Assembly: GCA_964471115.1 (NCBI GenBank)
Contig: CAYYFE010000003.1
Coordinates: 62,001 to 126,000 of the forward strand
DNA: 64,000 nucleotides
Direction of reading: 5' to 3'
From: SYFT01 sp964471115
GTDB lineage: Bacteria > Acidobacteriota > Vicinamibacteria > Vicinamibacterales > SCN-69-37
The position numbers and the translations under genes are program-made. Every line of letters begins with the position of its first letter. The first letter of the stretch is position 1. Positions 8,756-16,495 of the stretch are shown here, in pieces. The notes beneath the pieces are model-generated. The model did not search any database, was not told the origin of the DNA, and worked only from the letters and a program-made list of their open reading frames with translations.

Positions 8756-9661
8756 TCAGTGCGCGGCCGGAATCTCGAGCGTGAAGGTGGCGCCTTTGCC
8801 GGGGCCCGCGCTGGACGCCGTGGCCCGGCCGCCGTGTTGGACCGCCGTGTGGTGCACGATGAACAGGCCCAATCCGGTGCCCTTGATCCGCTGTGTGAGC
8901 GCGCCGGGCACCCGGTAGAACCGTTTGAACAGCCGCGCGGCTTCATGCGGCGCAAACCCGGCGCCTCGGTCCGTCACCCGGACGACGCCCCAGTCGCCCA
9001 CCACGCCGGCCTCCACTGACACGTCGATGTGATCGCCTGAATACTTCACGGCGTTGTCGAGCAGGTTGAGAATGGCCGCCTTGATCGCCGACCCGTCCGC
9101 CAGCACCTCCGCCGGCCGTTCGTCGCCGGCAAAAGGTACGCGTCGAATCTGCTCCTCCGACAGATGGCGCCGCGTGCGCGTCAACGCAAGGCACTCGTCG
9201 ACCATCGTCACCAGATTGATGCGTTCCTTGTGCAAGGCGGTCTTGCCCGCCTGGCCGGTGCGCAGCACCTGCTCGATCGTCTGCATCAGCCGCTCGCTGT
9301 CCTCCAGCATGATGTCGTAGAACTCACGCCGCTTCTCGGGCGAGAGCGCGGCGTCACGCGCCTTGAGGGTCTCCAGGTACAGGCGAATCGAGGTGACGGG
9401 GGTCTTCAGTTCGTGCGTGACGGCATTGACGAACGCATCCTGCTGTTCGTTTTTCCGGATCTCACGCACCAGGAACGTGGTGTTGATGATGAGGCCCGCG
9501 ATGATCGCGGCAAAGATCGGGATGCCCAGCGCGAGCGGCACCACCTGCCGCCAGTTCAGGACGATGTACTGGACGTTGAGCGCGACCGCCAGGGCCACGG
9601 CCAGGACGCAGAAGGTGACGAAAAAGGCAATGGCGCCCTGACGGCCGGGTGCGACCGACAT
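8756..9661 (-). CDS. Sensor histidine kinase
   Basis: 301 residues. Two N-terminal membrane helices (about 9-30 and 41-63) have only about ten residues between them, so there is essentially no periplasmic sensor and the signal is probably in the membrane. The H-box is NAVTHELKTPVTSIRLYLE; the ATPase domain has an N-box (LLDNAVKY), DRGAGFAPHEAARLF and TGLGLFIVHH. It autophosphorylates on the H-box histidine and passes phosphate to the adjoining OmpR-type regulator. Confidence 0.94.
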   Translation of the reverse strand: MSVAPGRQGAIAFFVTFCVLAVALAVALNVQYIVLNWRQVVPLALGIPIFAAIIAGLIINTTFLVREIRKNEQQDAFVNAVTHELKTPVTSIRLYLETLKARDAALSPEKRREFYDIMLEDSERLMQTIEQVLRTGQAGKTALHKERINLVTMVDECLALTRTRRHLSEEQIRRVPFAGDERPAEVLADGSAIKAAILNLLDNAVKYSGDHIDVSVEAGVVGDWGVVRVTDRGAGFAPHEAARLFKRFYRVPGALTQRIKGTGLGLFIVHHTAVQHGGRATASSAGPGKGATFTLEIPAAH

Positions 9662-9674
9662 GGGGGAATTCTAC

Positions 9675-9763
9675 GTTATTGAGGATTGAGGATTGAGGAT
9701 TGAAGATTTGGGATTGAGGAGAGGCTGAAAATCCCCAATCCTCAATCCCCAATCCTCAATAAC
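9675..9763. repeat. Hairpin made of 7-bp tandem repeats (TTGAGGA), inverted
   Basis: The left arm contains several copies of a 7-bp unit (ATTGAGG), and the right arm carries the same unit reverse-complemented (CCTCAAT). GTTATTGAGGATTG at the left end pairs with CAATCCTCAATAAC at the right end. The element fills almost all of the gap between the desaturase and the sensor kinase on the minus strand, and would form a long RNA hairpin upstream of the kinase. The sequence is AT-richer than its surroundings. Confidence 0.9.
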
Positions 9764-9774
9764 AACGGTCGGCC

Positions 9775-10623
9775 TCAGGCCGCGGCTTCCTCCGCCGGTT
9801 CGTCGTCGACGCGGACGCGCAGGACGTTGTCGGCCAGGCCCAGCATCTGCAGGGCGCGGATGTGCAGGTAGGTGATGTCCAGTTCGTACCACGCCAGGCC
9901 GTGCGCGGCCGAGGTGGGGTGCGCGTGGTGGTTGTTGTGCCAGCCTTCGCCGAACGTCAGCATGGCCACCCACCAGTTGTTGCGGGAATCATCCGTGGTC
10001 TGGAAGCGGCGCTGGCCCCAGAGGTGCGTGGCCGAGTTGACCAGCCACGTCGAGTGCAGGCCCAGCGTGGTGCGCAGGAACACGCCCCACAGCACCCAGT
10101 TCCAGCCGCCGGCCAGATACAGGCCCGCGCCCAGCAGCGTGAGGGGCACCCAGTGGAACTTGGTCAGCCACACGTGGAAGGGGTCCTTGGCCAGGTCGGG
10201 GGCGTACTTGCCGGTGAGCTCGGTGTTGTTGTGCTGGGGTTCGCCGAACATGATCCAGCCCATGTGCGCCCAGAAGCCGCCGTGGCGGGGCGTGTGCGGG
10301 TCCAGGTCCGAGTCGGAATGCTGGTGGTGTTTGCGGTGCGTGGCCACCCAGAAGAGCGGTCCGCCCTCGAGCGCCAGCGTCGCGCAGATCGTGAGGAAGT
10401 ACTCCACGATCTTCGGCGTCTTGTACGACCGGTGCGTCAGCAGCCGGTGATACGACATGCCGATGCCCCACGCGAGCGAGATGTAGTAGGTCACCAGGAG
10501 CACGACGACACCCGACCAGGTGAAGTCGATGAGCGCCCAGATGGCGCCCACATGGAAGAGCGTCATGAAAAACGCGGTGATCCACGAAACCTTGGAATAC
10601 CGGTTGGGCTTGGCGCCCGCCAT
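9775..10623 (-). CDS. Acyl-CoA/fatty-acid desaturase
   Basis: Membrane di-iron enzyme that introduces a cis double bond (delta-9 type likely), adjusting membrane fluidity. The three histidine boxes are present: HRLLTH, HRKHH and HNNHH, among at least four hydrophobic segments. 282 residues from the ATG at 10623, which precedes the conserved YSKVSWITAFF; an in-frame ATG at 10686 would add 21 residues. The tail DDEPAEEAAA is acidic and disordered. It stands alone, upstream of the sensor kinase on the same strand and separated from it by a repeat hairpin. Confidence 0.92.
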   Translation of the reverse strand: MAGAKPNRYSKVSWITAFFMTLFHVGAIWALIDFTWSGVVVLLVTYYISLAWGIGMSYHRLLTHRSYKTPKIVEYFLTICATLALEGGPLFWVATHRKHHQHSDSDLDPHTPRHGGFWAHMGWIMFGEPQHNNTELTGKYAPDLAKDPFHVWLTKFHWVPLTLLGAGLYLAGGWNWVLWGVFLRTTLGLHSTWLVNSATHLWGQRRFQTTDDSRNNWWVAMLTFGEGWHNNHHAHPTSAAHGLAWYELDITYLHIRALQMLGLADNVLRVRVDDEPAEEAAA

Positions 10624-10813
10624 CGTCCCCGAGCCGCCCGAACGCAGTCCCTGCCGAGCCGTTGTCGAAACCGTGCGTACCTGCATGCGCTGACGATAAC
10701 AAGAGCGGGCGAAACGCACTGTAAGACTTGTGTAAGTGCCCGATTCACAGCGAGAAATGGAGGGCTGGGAGGGTTCCGGGCGGCTGGGGCAGCCGGCCGG
10801 GGTACCATGCGGA

Positions 10814-11701
10814 ATGAACCGAGTCCGCGTCGCCGCTCTGCAGTACTACATTCGCCCGGTCAGCCGGTTCGACCAGTTTGCCGACCAGGTTGAGTCGCTC
10901 GTCTGGACCGCCAGGGACTACAAGGCACACCTGCTGGTGTTCCCGGAGTACTTCAGCACCCAGCTGCTGACCCTGGGCAACACCCGGCTGCCGATTCGCG
11001 AACAGATTCGCCTGCTGGCCGATCAGGCGTCAGCCATCGAGGCCCTCTTCACGCGCCTGGCCCGCGAAAGCGGCCTGCACATCGTCGGCGGCACCGTCCC
11101 GGTGAAAGACGACGATGGCGTGCGGGTGTACAACCAGGCGATGGTGTACGGCCCCGACGGGGCCGTGGCCCGCCAGCGCAAGCTGCACATGACACGCTTC
11201 GAGACCGAAGAGTGGGACGTCGCGCCCGGGGTGTCGCTGCGCGTCTTCGACACGGCCATCGGCCGCATCGGCGTGACCATCTGTTATGACGTCGAGTTTC
11301 CCGAACTGGCGCGCGCGCTGGCGCGGGCGGGCGTGACGATCCTCGTGGTGCCCTCGTGCACCGATGACCGGCAGGGGTACCTGCGTGTGAGATACTGTGC
11401 CCAAGCCCGGGCCATCGAAAATCAGATGTACGTCGTGCAGGCCTGTACGGTCGGGTCCCTGCCGATGGTGCCGGCCGTGTCGCTCAACTGGGGGCAGGCG
11501 TCCATCATGACGCCCAGTGACTTTCCCTTCGCCCGCGATGGGTTCATCGAGGAAGGCGTGCCCAACCAGGAGAGCATGATCGTCGGAGACCTGGACATCG
11601 CCGCCCTGCTGGAGAGCCGTTCCAGCGGCACCGTGTTGCCGCTGCGCGACAGCCAGTCGAGCGCGGAGGTGGCCGCCAATCTTGAAGTGGTGAACGTGTG
11701 A
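10814..11701 (+). CDS. Carbon-nitrogen hydrolase (nitrilase superfamily)
   Basis: 295 residues with the Glu-Lys-Cys triad: E in LLVFPEYFST, K in RQRKLHMTRFE and C in IGVTICYDVEFPE. The enzyme should hydrolyse an amide or N-carbamoyl bond; the substrate is unknown. The start at 10814 (MNRVRVAALQ) matches the usual first strand of the fold. It overlaps the acetyltransferase by GTGA. In other bacteria these two activities occur as one fused protein, so the two products probably act on the same metabolite. Confidence 0.9.
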   Translation: MNRVRVAALQYYIRPVSRFDQFADQVESLVWTARDYKAHLLVFPEYFSTQLLTLGNTRLPIREQIRLLADQASAIEALFTRLARESGLHIVGGTVPVKDDDGVRVYNQAMVYGPDGAVARQRKLHMTRFETEEWDVAPGVSLRVFDTAIGRIGVTICYDVEFPELARALARAGVTILVVPSCTDDRQGYLRVRYCAQARAIENQMYVVQACTVGSLPMVPAVSLNWGQASIMTPSDFPFARDGFIEEGVPNQESMIVGDLDIAALLESRSSGTVLPLRDSQSSAEVAANLEVVNV

Positions 11702-12381
11702 GCCCAACCAAAGGTCCGTACCATGTCGTGAATACCCGGCCCGAACATTTCGACGGGATTCGCGCCCTGACCGAACTCGTCTACCCGGGCGCGCCGCCGT
11801 GGTCGTACGCGCAGCTGCAGTCCCACCTCGACATCTTTCCGGAAGGGCAGTTCGTCGTGATCGACGATGACACGAACATCGTCATTGGCATGGCCGCCAG
11901 CCTGATCGTGTGGTGGGACGACTACGCCTTCACGGAGAACTGGTCCAGCTTCACCGCCGGTGGGATGTTCACCAACCACGATCCCGAGAAGGGGCGCACG
12001 TTGTACGGCGCCGAAGTGATGACGCACCCGAAACGCCGGGGCCTTGGCGTGGGCAAGGCGTTGTACAACGCGCGGCGCGCGCTCGTGGAACGCCGTGGGC
12101 TGCTGCGCATTCGTGCGGGCGCCCGCCTGCGCGGGTATCACCGGTACGCCGACCGGATGTCCGCGGAGGAGTACGCCGTCAAGGTCGGCCGCGGAGAACT
12201 GAACGACCCGACCGTCTCGTTCCAGATCTCACAGGGCTTCCACATCATGGCCGTTGTGGAAGGGTACCTGCGGCACGATCCCGAAAGCCTCGGCTGGGCC
12301 GCGGTGATCGAGTGGATTAATGCCGCGGTGGCGACGCCGGACGACTGGAAACATCGCGACCCGAGGTTTTCGCCAGCGTGA
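11698..12381 (+). CDS. GNAT-family N-acetyltransferase
   Basis: 227 residues starting at GTG, 4-bp overlap with the hydrolase. The acetyl-CoA loop is visible in VMTHPKRRGLGVGKALYNARR (R/Q-x-x-G-x-G/A), preceded by IGMAASLIVWW. A C-terminal extension (about 165-227) ends in EWINAAVATPDDWKHRDP. The order here is hydrolase then acetyltransferase, in separate genes, while fused homologues carry GNAT first. The acceptor substrate is unknown. The last 65 bp overlap the convergent CPBP gene. Confidence 0.88.
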   Translation: MSPTKGPYHVVNTRPEHFDGIRALTELVYPGAPPWSYAQLQSHLDIFPEGQFVVIDDDTNIVIGMAASLIVWWDDYAFTENWSSFTAGGMFTNHDPEKGRTLYGAEVMTHPKRRGLGVGKALYNARRALVERRGLLRIRAGARLRGYHRYADRMSAEEYAVKVGRGELNDPTVSFQISQGFHIMAVVEGYLRHDPESLGWAAVIEWINAAVATPDDWKHRDPRFSPA

Positions 12382-13096
12382 TCGCGACGGCGGCGATGAG
12401 CGCCGCCGCCTGCGCCACGCCGGCGATGGTCGCGTCGGGCCGGATCGACACGTCCCACCAGAAGTTGATGGCGCCGTGCAAGGTAATGGCGGGCCACAGA
12501 CTGCGCCACCGCCAGGTGATCCACGCAAAGAGGCAGCCGCCGGCCAGCGCGGCCAGCAGCGGCGGCCCGAGCATGGTGATGGGCGTCGCCAGGTCCTGTT
12601 CGAGGAACCCGACAATCAGCGTCTCGTCGAGATTGCGATGGTGCGCGAGCGCAAAGACCACGCCGGACCCCAGCGCGGCGGCCCACCCGGGCCAGCGCGC
12701 CCGCTGCACCAGCTGCTGGAAGAGGAACCCGCGGTACAGCACTTCTTCCGCAATCGGGCCCAGCACCACGAACGAGAGGATCGACCCCGGATGCAGGCGG
12801 GTGAACGCAGCGGTGAGCGCCAGCGCCACCATGGGCAGCGTGGCGGCCAGCATCAGCGCCGTGCCGCGCCACTCCAGACGCGTGAGGCCCAGTTCCCCCC
12901 AGGCGTCATGCCAGGTCTCGCGCCGCAGCAGTTTCAGCGCGATGACACACGGCAGCACCCAGAGCAGGGCTTTGATGAGGCCGTCCATCCAGAGGGGCCC
13001 GGCCAGGCCCTGGGGGCTTGAGAGGTAGACCGGGTGCGTGGTGATCCACCAGAAGGCCCGCGTCAGCGCGTAGACCAGCAGGATCGGGAGAATCAC
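12317..13096 (-). CDS. CPBP-family intramembrane metalloprotease (Rce1/Abi type)
   Basis: 259 residues, about six to eight membrane helices. Motif 1 is EEVLYRGFLF (EExxxR), motif 2 is FALAHH and the last is LHGAINFWW, the glutamates and histidines expected to hold the catalytic metal. Substrates of bacterial members are mostly unknown. Start GTG at 13096 overlaps the MutS-like stop by 4 bp (GTGA), so the two genes are transcriptionally coupled. The longer open frame upstream lies inside the MutS-like gene and is not coding. Confidence 0.87.
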   Translation of the reverse strand: MILPILLVYALTRAFWWITTHPVYLSSPQGLAGPLWMDGLIKALLWVLPCVIALKLLRRETWHDAWGELGLTRLEWRGTALMLAATLPMVALALTAAFTRLHPGSILSFVVLGPIAEEVLYRGFLFQQLVQRARWPGWAAALGSGVVFALAHHRNLDETLIVGFLEQDLATPITMLGPPLLAALAGGCLFAWITWRWRSLWPAITLHGAINFWWDVSIRPDATIAGVAQAAALIAAVAITLAKTSGRDVSSRPASPPRH

Positions 13097-14925
13097 CGCT
13101 CGTCCACCTCGAGTCCGACCGAACGCATGAGCGCGAGCGCATTGCTCGTGCGGACGGGACCGGGCCGCAGCACGTAGTCGAACTGCAGCGTGCCGGCGTC
13201 GAACACGTCCGAGAAGTGCACCTGCGCGGCCGGCTGGTCGAGGGTGTCGACAATGGCGCCCAGCGCCAGGTCGTGGGTCGTCGCCAGGCCAATCGCGCCG
13301 AGGCGTGTGAGGCCGCGCAACACGCCTTCGGCTCCGTGCCGGCGGTCGTGCGAGTTGGTGCCGCTCAACATTTCGTCGAGCAGGAAGATCATCTGCCCAC
13401 CGGTTGCGCACGCGAGATCGACGACGTGCCGGAGGCGCAGAATCTCCGCGAAGAATCGCGACTGTCCGTCCAGCAGCGAGTCCGTGACACGAATCGACGC
13501 GCCAATCGCGAGCGGGGAGAGGGTACAGGCGCGCGCGCGGACGGGGGCGCCGACGCGCGCGAGCACCACCGTCAGGCCCATCGCGCGCAGAAACGTGCTC
13601 TTGCCTGACATGTTCGATCCGCTCACCAGCAGCAGCGCCGGACCCGTGCCGCCGATCGTGACGTCGTTGGCCACCGCCGACGCCGGCAGCAGGGGATGCG
13701 CCAGTGCGGCCGCCTCGAAGCGCGGACCGGTCGCGTCCTGGACCTCCGGCCACACGAATGCGGGATGTTCCGCCGCGAATCCGGCGAGCGCGGCCAGCGC
13801 TTCGAACTCACCGATTGCGTCGAGCCACTCCGAGACATGTGGACCGTGCCGGCGCCGCCAGGCCTCCACGCGGAAGGCGAGTTGGGTGCCCCACAGCAGC
13901 AGTAACGCGAGGGGGGCGAACATGACGTTCTGGCGCGAGGCCAGCAGCGCGTCGAGCCGCGCCAGTCGCGCGATGGCGGCGGAGGCGGTGGCCTGACCGC
14001 CAGGGCCACCGCCCAGCCGCCGCTGCAGCGCGACGAGGGCCGGCGACTGGAACGTCGACGACTCGATGAGAGAGGCCGACCGCACCAGCAGTTCAAGGTT
14101 GCGGCTCTGGGCGTCGACGCGGCCAATCACCGGCACCACGCGGCTGCGCAGCGCCAGCGCCACCCCGGTCTGCGTGAGCAGGGCGAGTTCGACGATGCCG
14201 CCGGGGCCGCCATTCAGCCGCCAGATCACGGCGGCCAGCAGGCTTGCCGGCAGGAGGGCCACCAGAGCGGACAGTCCCGCGTGGGTCGGCAGCAGCGGCG
14301 GCGCGGCCGCCCACTCGCGCATCAGGTCCGGCCGCATGCGCTGCGCGATGGCTTCGCCCTCCACGGCCAGCGCTTCGCGCAGATCGAGCTGCGGTGCCAG
14401 CTCGCGGATGGCCAGCTGCCGCAGGCGCGTCACGTCGGCCGGCGGCAGGTCGCGCAACCAGCCGGCCAGCGTCGCCTGGCCCAGTTCGGTGCGGCAGGTG
14501 CCCAGCAGTTCAAACAGCGACCCGCGGCCGAAGACGTCGAGATCCTGCTCGTAGAGGTGGACCCTGGACCCTGGACCCTCGGACCCTGGACCCTCCGACC
14601 CTGGACCCTCCAGGTATCGTTCGCCCGCATCCCCCGTGCCCTGCCAGGTGCCCTCGATCCGCGCGAGTCCCCGGGTGTAGAAGTCGACCGCGCGCTGCGC
14701 GCGATCGCGCGCGTTGATGATCCGGGTGTGAATGATGGTGAGGGCCAGGAACGCCAGACCCTCGGCGGCCAGCCATGGCCAGGCCTCGGTGCCGCCGAAC
14801 CAGGCCGTGGCGCCCGCCAGGCCGGCCAGGCCCAGGCGCGCCAGTCCGAGCCGCGCGTGGGTGTGTTCGTGGCGGTGGACCTCCGCGAGGCACCGGTGAC
14901 GTCGGTTCGCGTACTCCTGGTCCAC
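13093..14925 (-). CDS. MutS-related ATPase, membrane-associated
   Basis: About 610 residues. The C-terminal third is a MutS-type ABC ATPase: Walker A LVSGSNMSGKSTFLRAMGL, Walker B MIFLLDEMLSGTNSHDR and the H-loop ATTHDLAL. The MutS mismatch-reading domain is missing, and hydrophobic segments occur near residues 30-75 and 200-245, so this is not a standard mismatch-repair protein. Start is uncertain: GTG at 14925 avoids overlap with the divergent receiver gene, while the frame runs open to 15012. A repeat-encoded EGPGSEGPGSEGPGS stretch sits at about residues 107-122. Confidence 0.83.
   Translation of the reverse strand: MDQEYANRRHRCLAEVHRHEHTHARLGLARLGLAGLAGATAWFGGTEAWPWLAAEGLAFLALTIIHTRIINARDRAQRAVDFYTRGLARIEGTWQGTGDAGERYLEGPGSEGPGSEGPGSRVHLYEQDLDVFGRGSLFELLGTCRTELGQATLAGWLRDLPPADVTRLRQLAIRELAPQLDLREALAVEGEAIAQRMRPDLMREWAAAPPLLPTHAGLSALVALLPASLLAAVIWRLNGGPGGIVELALLTQTGVALALRSRVVPVIGRVDAQSRNLELLVRSASLIESSTFQSPALVALQRRLGGGPGGQATASAAIARLARLDALLASRQNVMFAPLALLLLWGTQLAFRVEAWRRRHGPHVSEWLDAIGEFEALAALAGFAAEHPAFVWPEVQDATGPRFEAAALAHPLLPASAVANDVTIGGTGPALLLVSGSNMSGKSTFLRAMGLTVVLARVGAPVRARACTLSPLAIGASIRVTDSLLDGQSRFFAEILRLRHVVDLACATGGQMIFLLDEMLSGTNSHDRRHGAEGVLRGLTRLGAIGLATTHDLALGAIVDTLDQPAAQVHFSDVFDAGTLQFDYVLRPGPVRTSNALALMRSVGLEVDER
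14558..14608. repeat. In-frame tandem repeat, TGGACCC (7/8-bp units)
   Basis: Seven units of TGGACCC, some with an extra base (TCGGACCC, TCCGACCC), give a 15-bp double unit that encodes the five-residue repeat EGPGS in the MutS-like protein. The same core, GGACCCT, builds the 9-bp repeat at 16459-16494. Confidence 0.92.
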
Positions 14926-15014
14926 GCGGACGCCAGTGTACCAGCCGTGGTACCATCCCGCCGCGTCCGGCCGCCGGTATCCCCAGCGTGCCGCCGGGCC
15001 AGCAAGGCTCACCG

Positions 15015-15656
15015 ATGCCTGAACGGTCCGAACAACCTCCCATCGATCGTCAGTCCGCCGCGCGGCTGGCCCACGAACTCAACAACGCGCTGGCGCCTGT
15101 GTTGATGTCCGCCACACTGCTGCGTGACCACTGCACCGGCCCCCAGGCCGCCGGCCTCCTGCAGACCATCGAGGCCTGCGCCCGCCGCGGCACCGACCTG
15201 GTGGCGCAGTGGCTGGAGCTGGCGGAAGGCCGGCCGCGTGTGCCCCCATCGCCCGAGCCCGAGGCCGCCGGCGACGGGCCGCGCGGCCAGGGTGAGACGA
15301 TTCTGCTGGTGGATGACGAAGAGGCCATTCGCGTGGTGGTCAGCGCCACGCTCGAACGCGCGGGGTATCGCGTGTTGACGGCGGCCAACGGCGCGGAAGG
15401 GCTCGCGGTGTTTGCCCGCCACGAGTCGGAGATCGCGCTGGTCCTGACCGACCTGGGCATGCCCGTGATGGGCGGTGTCGAAATGGTCTCGGCCGTCCGC
15501 GCGCTCCAGCCGTCGATTCGCATCATTGCGTCCAGCGGCCTCGACGAAGGCACGGGCGGCCGTGGCGTGCCGACCGGCGTCCGCGCGTTCCTGCGCAAAC
15601 CGTACGACGCCAACGCGATGCTCCGCACGCTTCGCGTGGTGCTCGACGTGTCATGA
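15015..15656 (+). CDS. Receiver-domain protein with an orphan histidine-kinase H-box
   Basis: 213 residues. The N-terminal part (about 12-70) looks like a HisKA dimerisation helix pair of the NtrB kind, RLAHELNNALAPVLMSATLL, with an intact HELNN histidine. A Pro/Glu-rich linker follows, and then a complete receiver domain from about residue 93: ILLVDDEEAIRVVVS, acceptor Asp in LVLTDLGMPVMGG, lysine in AFLRKPYDANA. No ATPase domain lies between them. It overlaps the glycerate kinase by ATGA. It could be a phosphotransfer/receiver hybrid or a deletion product of a hybrid kinase. Confidence 0.85.
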   Translation: MPERSEQPPIDRQSAARLAHELNNALAPVLMSATLLRDHCTGPQAAGLLQTIEACARRGTDLVAQWLELAEGRPRVPPSPEPEAAGDGPRGQGETILLVDDEEAIRVVVSATLERAGYRVLTAANGAEGLAVFARHESEIALVLTDLGMPVMGGVEMVSAVRALQPSIRIIASSGLDEGTGGRGVPTGVRAFLRKPYDANAMLRTLRVVLDVS

Positions 15657-16447
15657 CCATCGATCCGTTGTTCGCGCCCCTGCACACACCGGTGCACGAC
15701 TTCGTCTTCGCGCAACTGGCGCGCCGGCCCGCGCGTCCGCTGGTCATCGGTCTGCAGGCCCCGCAGGGCGCCGGCAAGACGACGCTGGTCACCCACCTGC
15801 TGCGCCGCCTGCCCGAACATGGGTGGCGGGGCGCGGGGGTATCCATCGACGACTTCTATCTGACGCGCGCGGAACAGGTGGCGCTTGCCGCCGCCCATCC
15901 GGGCAATCCGTACCTCGAACATCGCGGGTATCCAGGGACTCACGACCTCGGGTTGGGCGCGCGCACGCTCCGCGCGCTGCGCGGTCTGGGCGACGACGGC
16001 CAGGCCCGGGTCCCCGTCTACGACAAGTCCGCCCACGGGGGACGCGGCGATCGTGCCCCGCAGGACACCTGGCGGGTCGTCGACGGACCGCTCGATCTGG
16101 TGATCGTCGAGGGCTGGATGCTGGGGTTCACGCCCGTGGCGCCTGCCGCGCTGCCGGACGCGCGGATGGCGCCGGCCAACGAGGCGCTGGCGGCCTACCA
16201 GGCGTGGTATCGCGAGGTGGACCAGTGGATCGTGCTGCGCGCCGCGGACCCGGCGTTCGTGCTCGAGTGGCGCGTGGAGGCCGAGGAGCGCATGAAGGCG
16301 TCGGGCAAACCCGGCCTCAGCCGCGCCGACATCGAGGACTACATCCGCCGTTTCCTGCCGGCGTACGCGACGTGGGCCGACGGCCGGGCCGCCGGCCGGC
16401 CGCCGGACTTCTCCCTGACGATCGGTCTCGATCGTCGCCCCGTCTAG
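15653..16447 (+). CDS. D-glycerate 3-kinase-like P-loop kinase
   Basis: 264 residues. Walker A GLQAPQGAGKTTL, then the family signatures VSIDDFYLTRAEQ, NPYLEHRGYPGTHDL, VYDKSAHGGRGDR and VIVEGWMLGF, closing with WRVEAEERMKASGKPGLS. Members of this plant/yeast-type group phosphorylate D-glycerate to 3-phosphoglycerate; the yeast relative Tda10 is uncharacterised, so the substrate is likely but unproven. Translationally coupled to the receiver protein upstream. Confidence 0.87.
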   Translation: MTIDPLFAPLHTPVHDFVFAQLARRPARPLVIGLQAPQGAGKTTLVTHLLRRLPEHGWRGAGVSIDDFYLTRAEQVALAAAHPGNPYLEHRGYPGTHDLGLGARTLRALRGLGDDGQARVPVYDKSAHGGRGDRAPQDTWRVVDGPLDLVIVEGWMLGFTPVAPAALPDARMAPANEALAAYQAWYREVDQWIVLRAADPAFVLEWRVEAEERMKASGKPGLSRADIEDYIRRFLPAYATWADGRAAGRPPDFSLTIGLDRRPV

Positions 16448-16458
16448 TTCCGCACCCC

Positions 16459-16494
16459 GTGGACCCTGTGGACCTTGTGGACCCTGTGGACCCT
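16459..16494. repeat. Tandem repeat, 9-bp unit GTGGACCCT, 4 units
   Basis: Four 9-bp units (one with CTT for CCT) fill the short convergent gap between the glycerate kinase and the creatininase-like gene. The core is shared with the intragenic array at 14558-14608. Confidence 0.92.
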
Positions 16495-16495
16495 G

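Noticed and set aside
12317..13753. 478-codon frame as a long CPBP protein
   Set aside because: The N-terminal half is antisense-like sequence out of frame within the MutS-like gene; the GTG at 13096 gives a normal-length CPBP protein.
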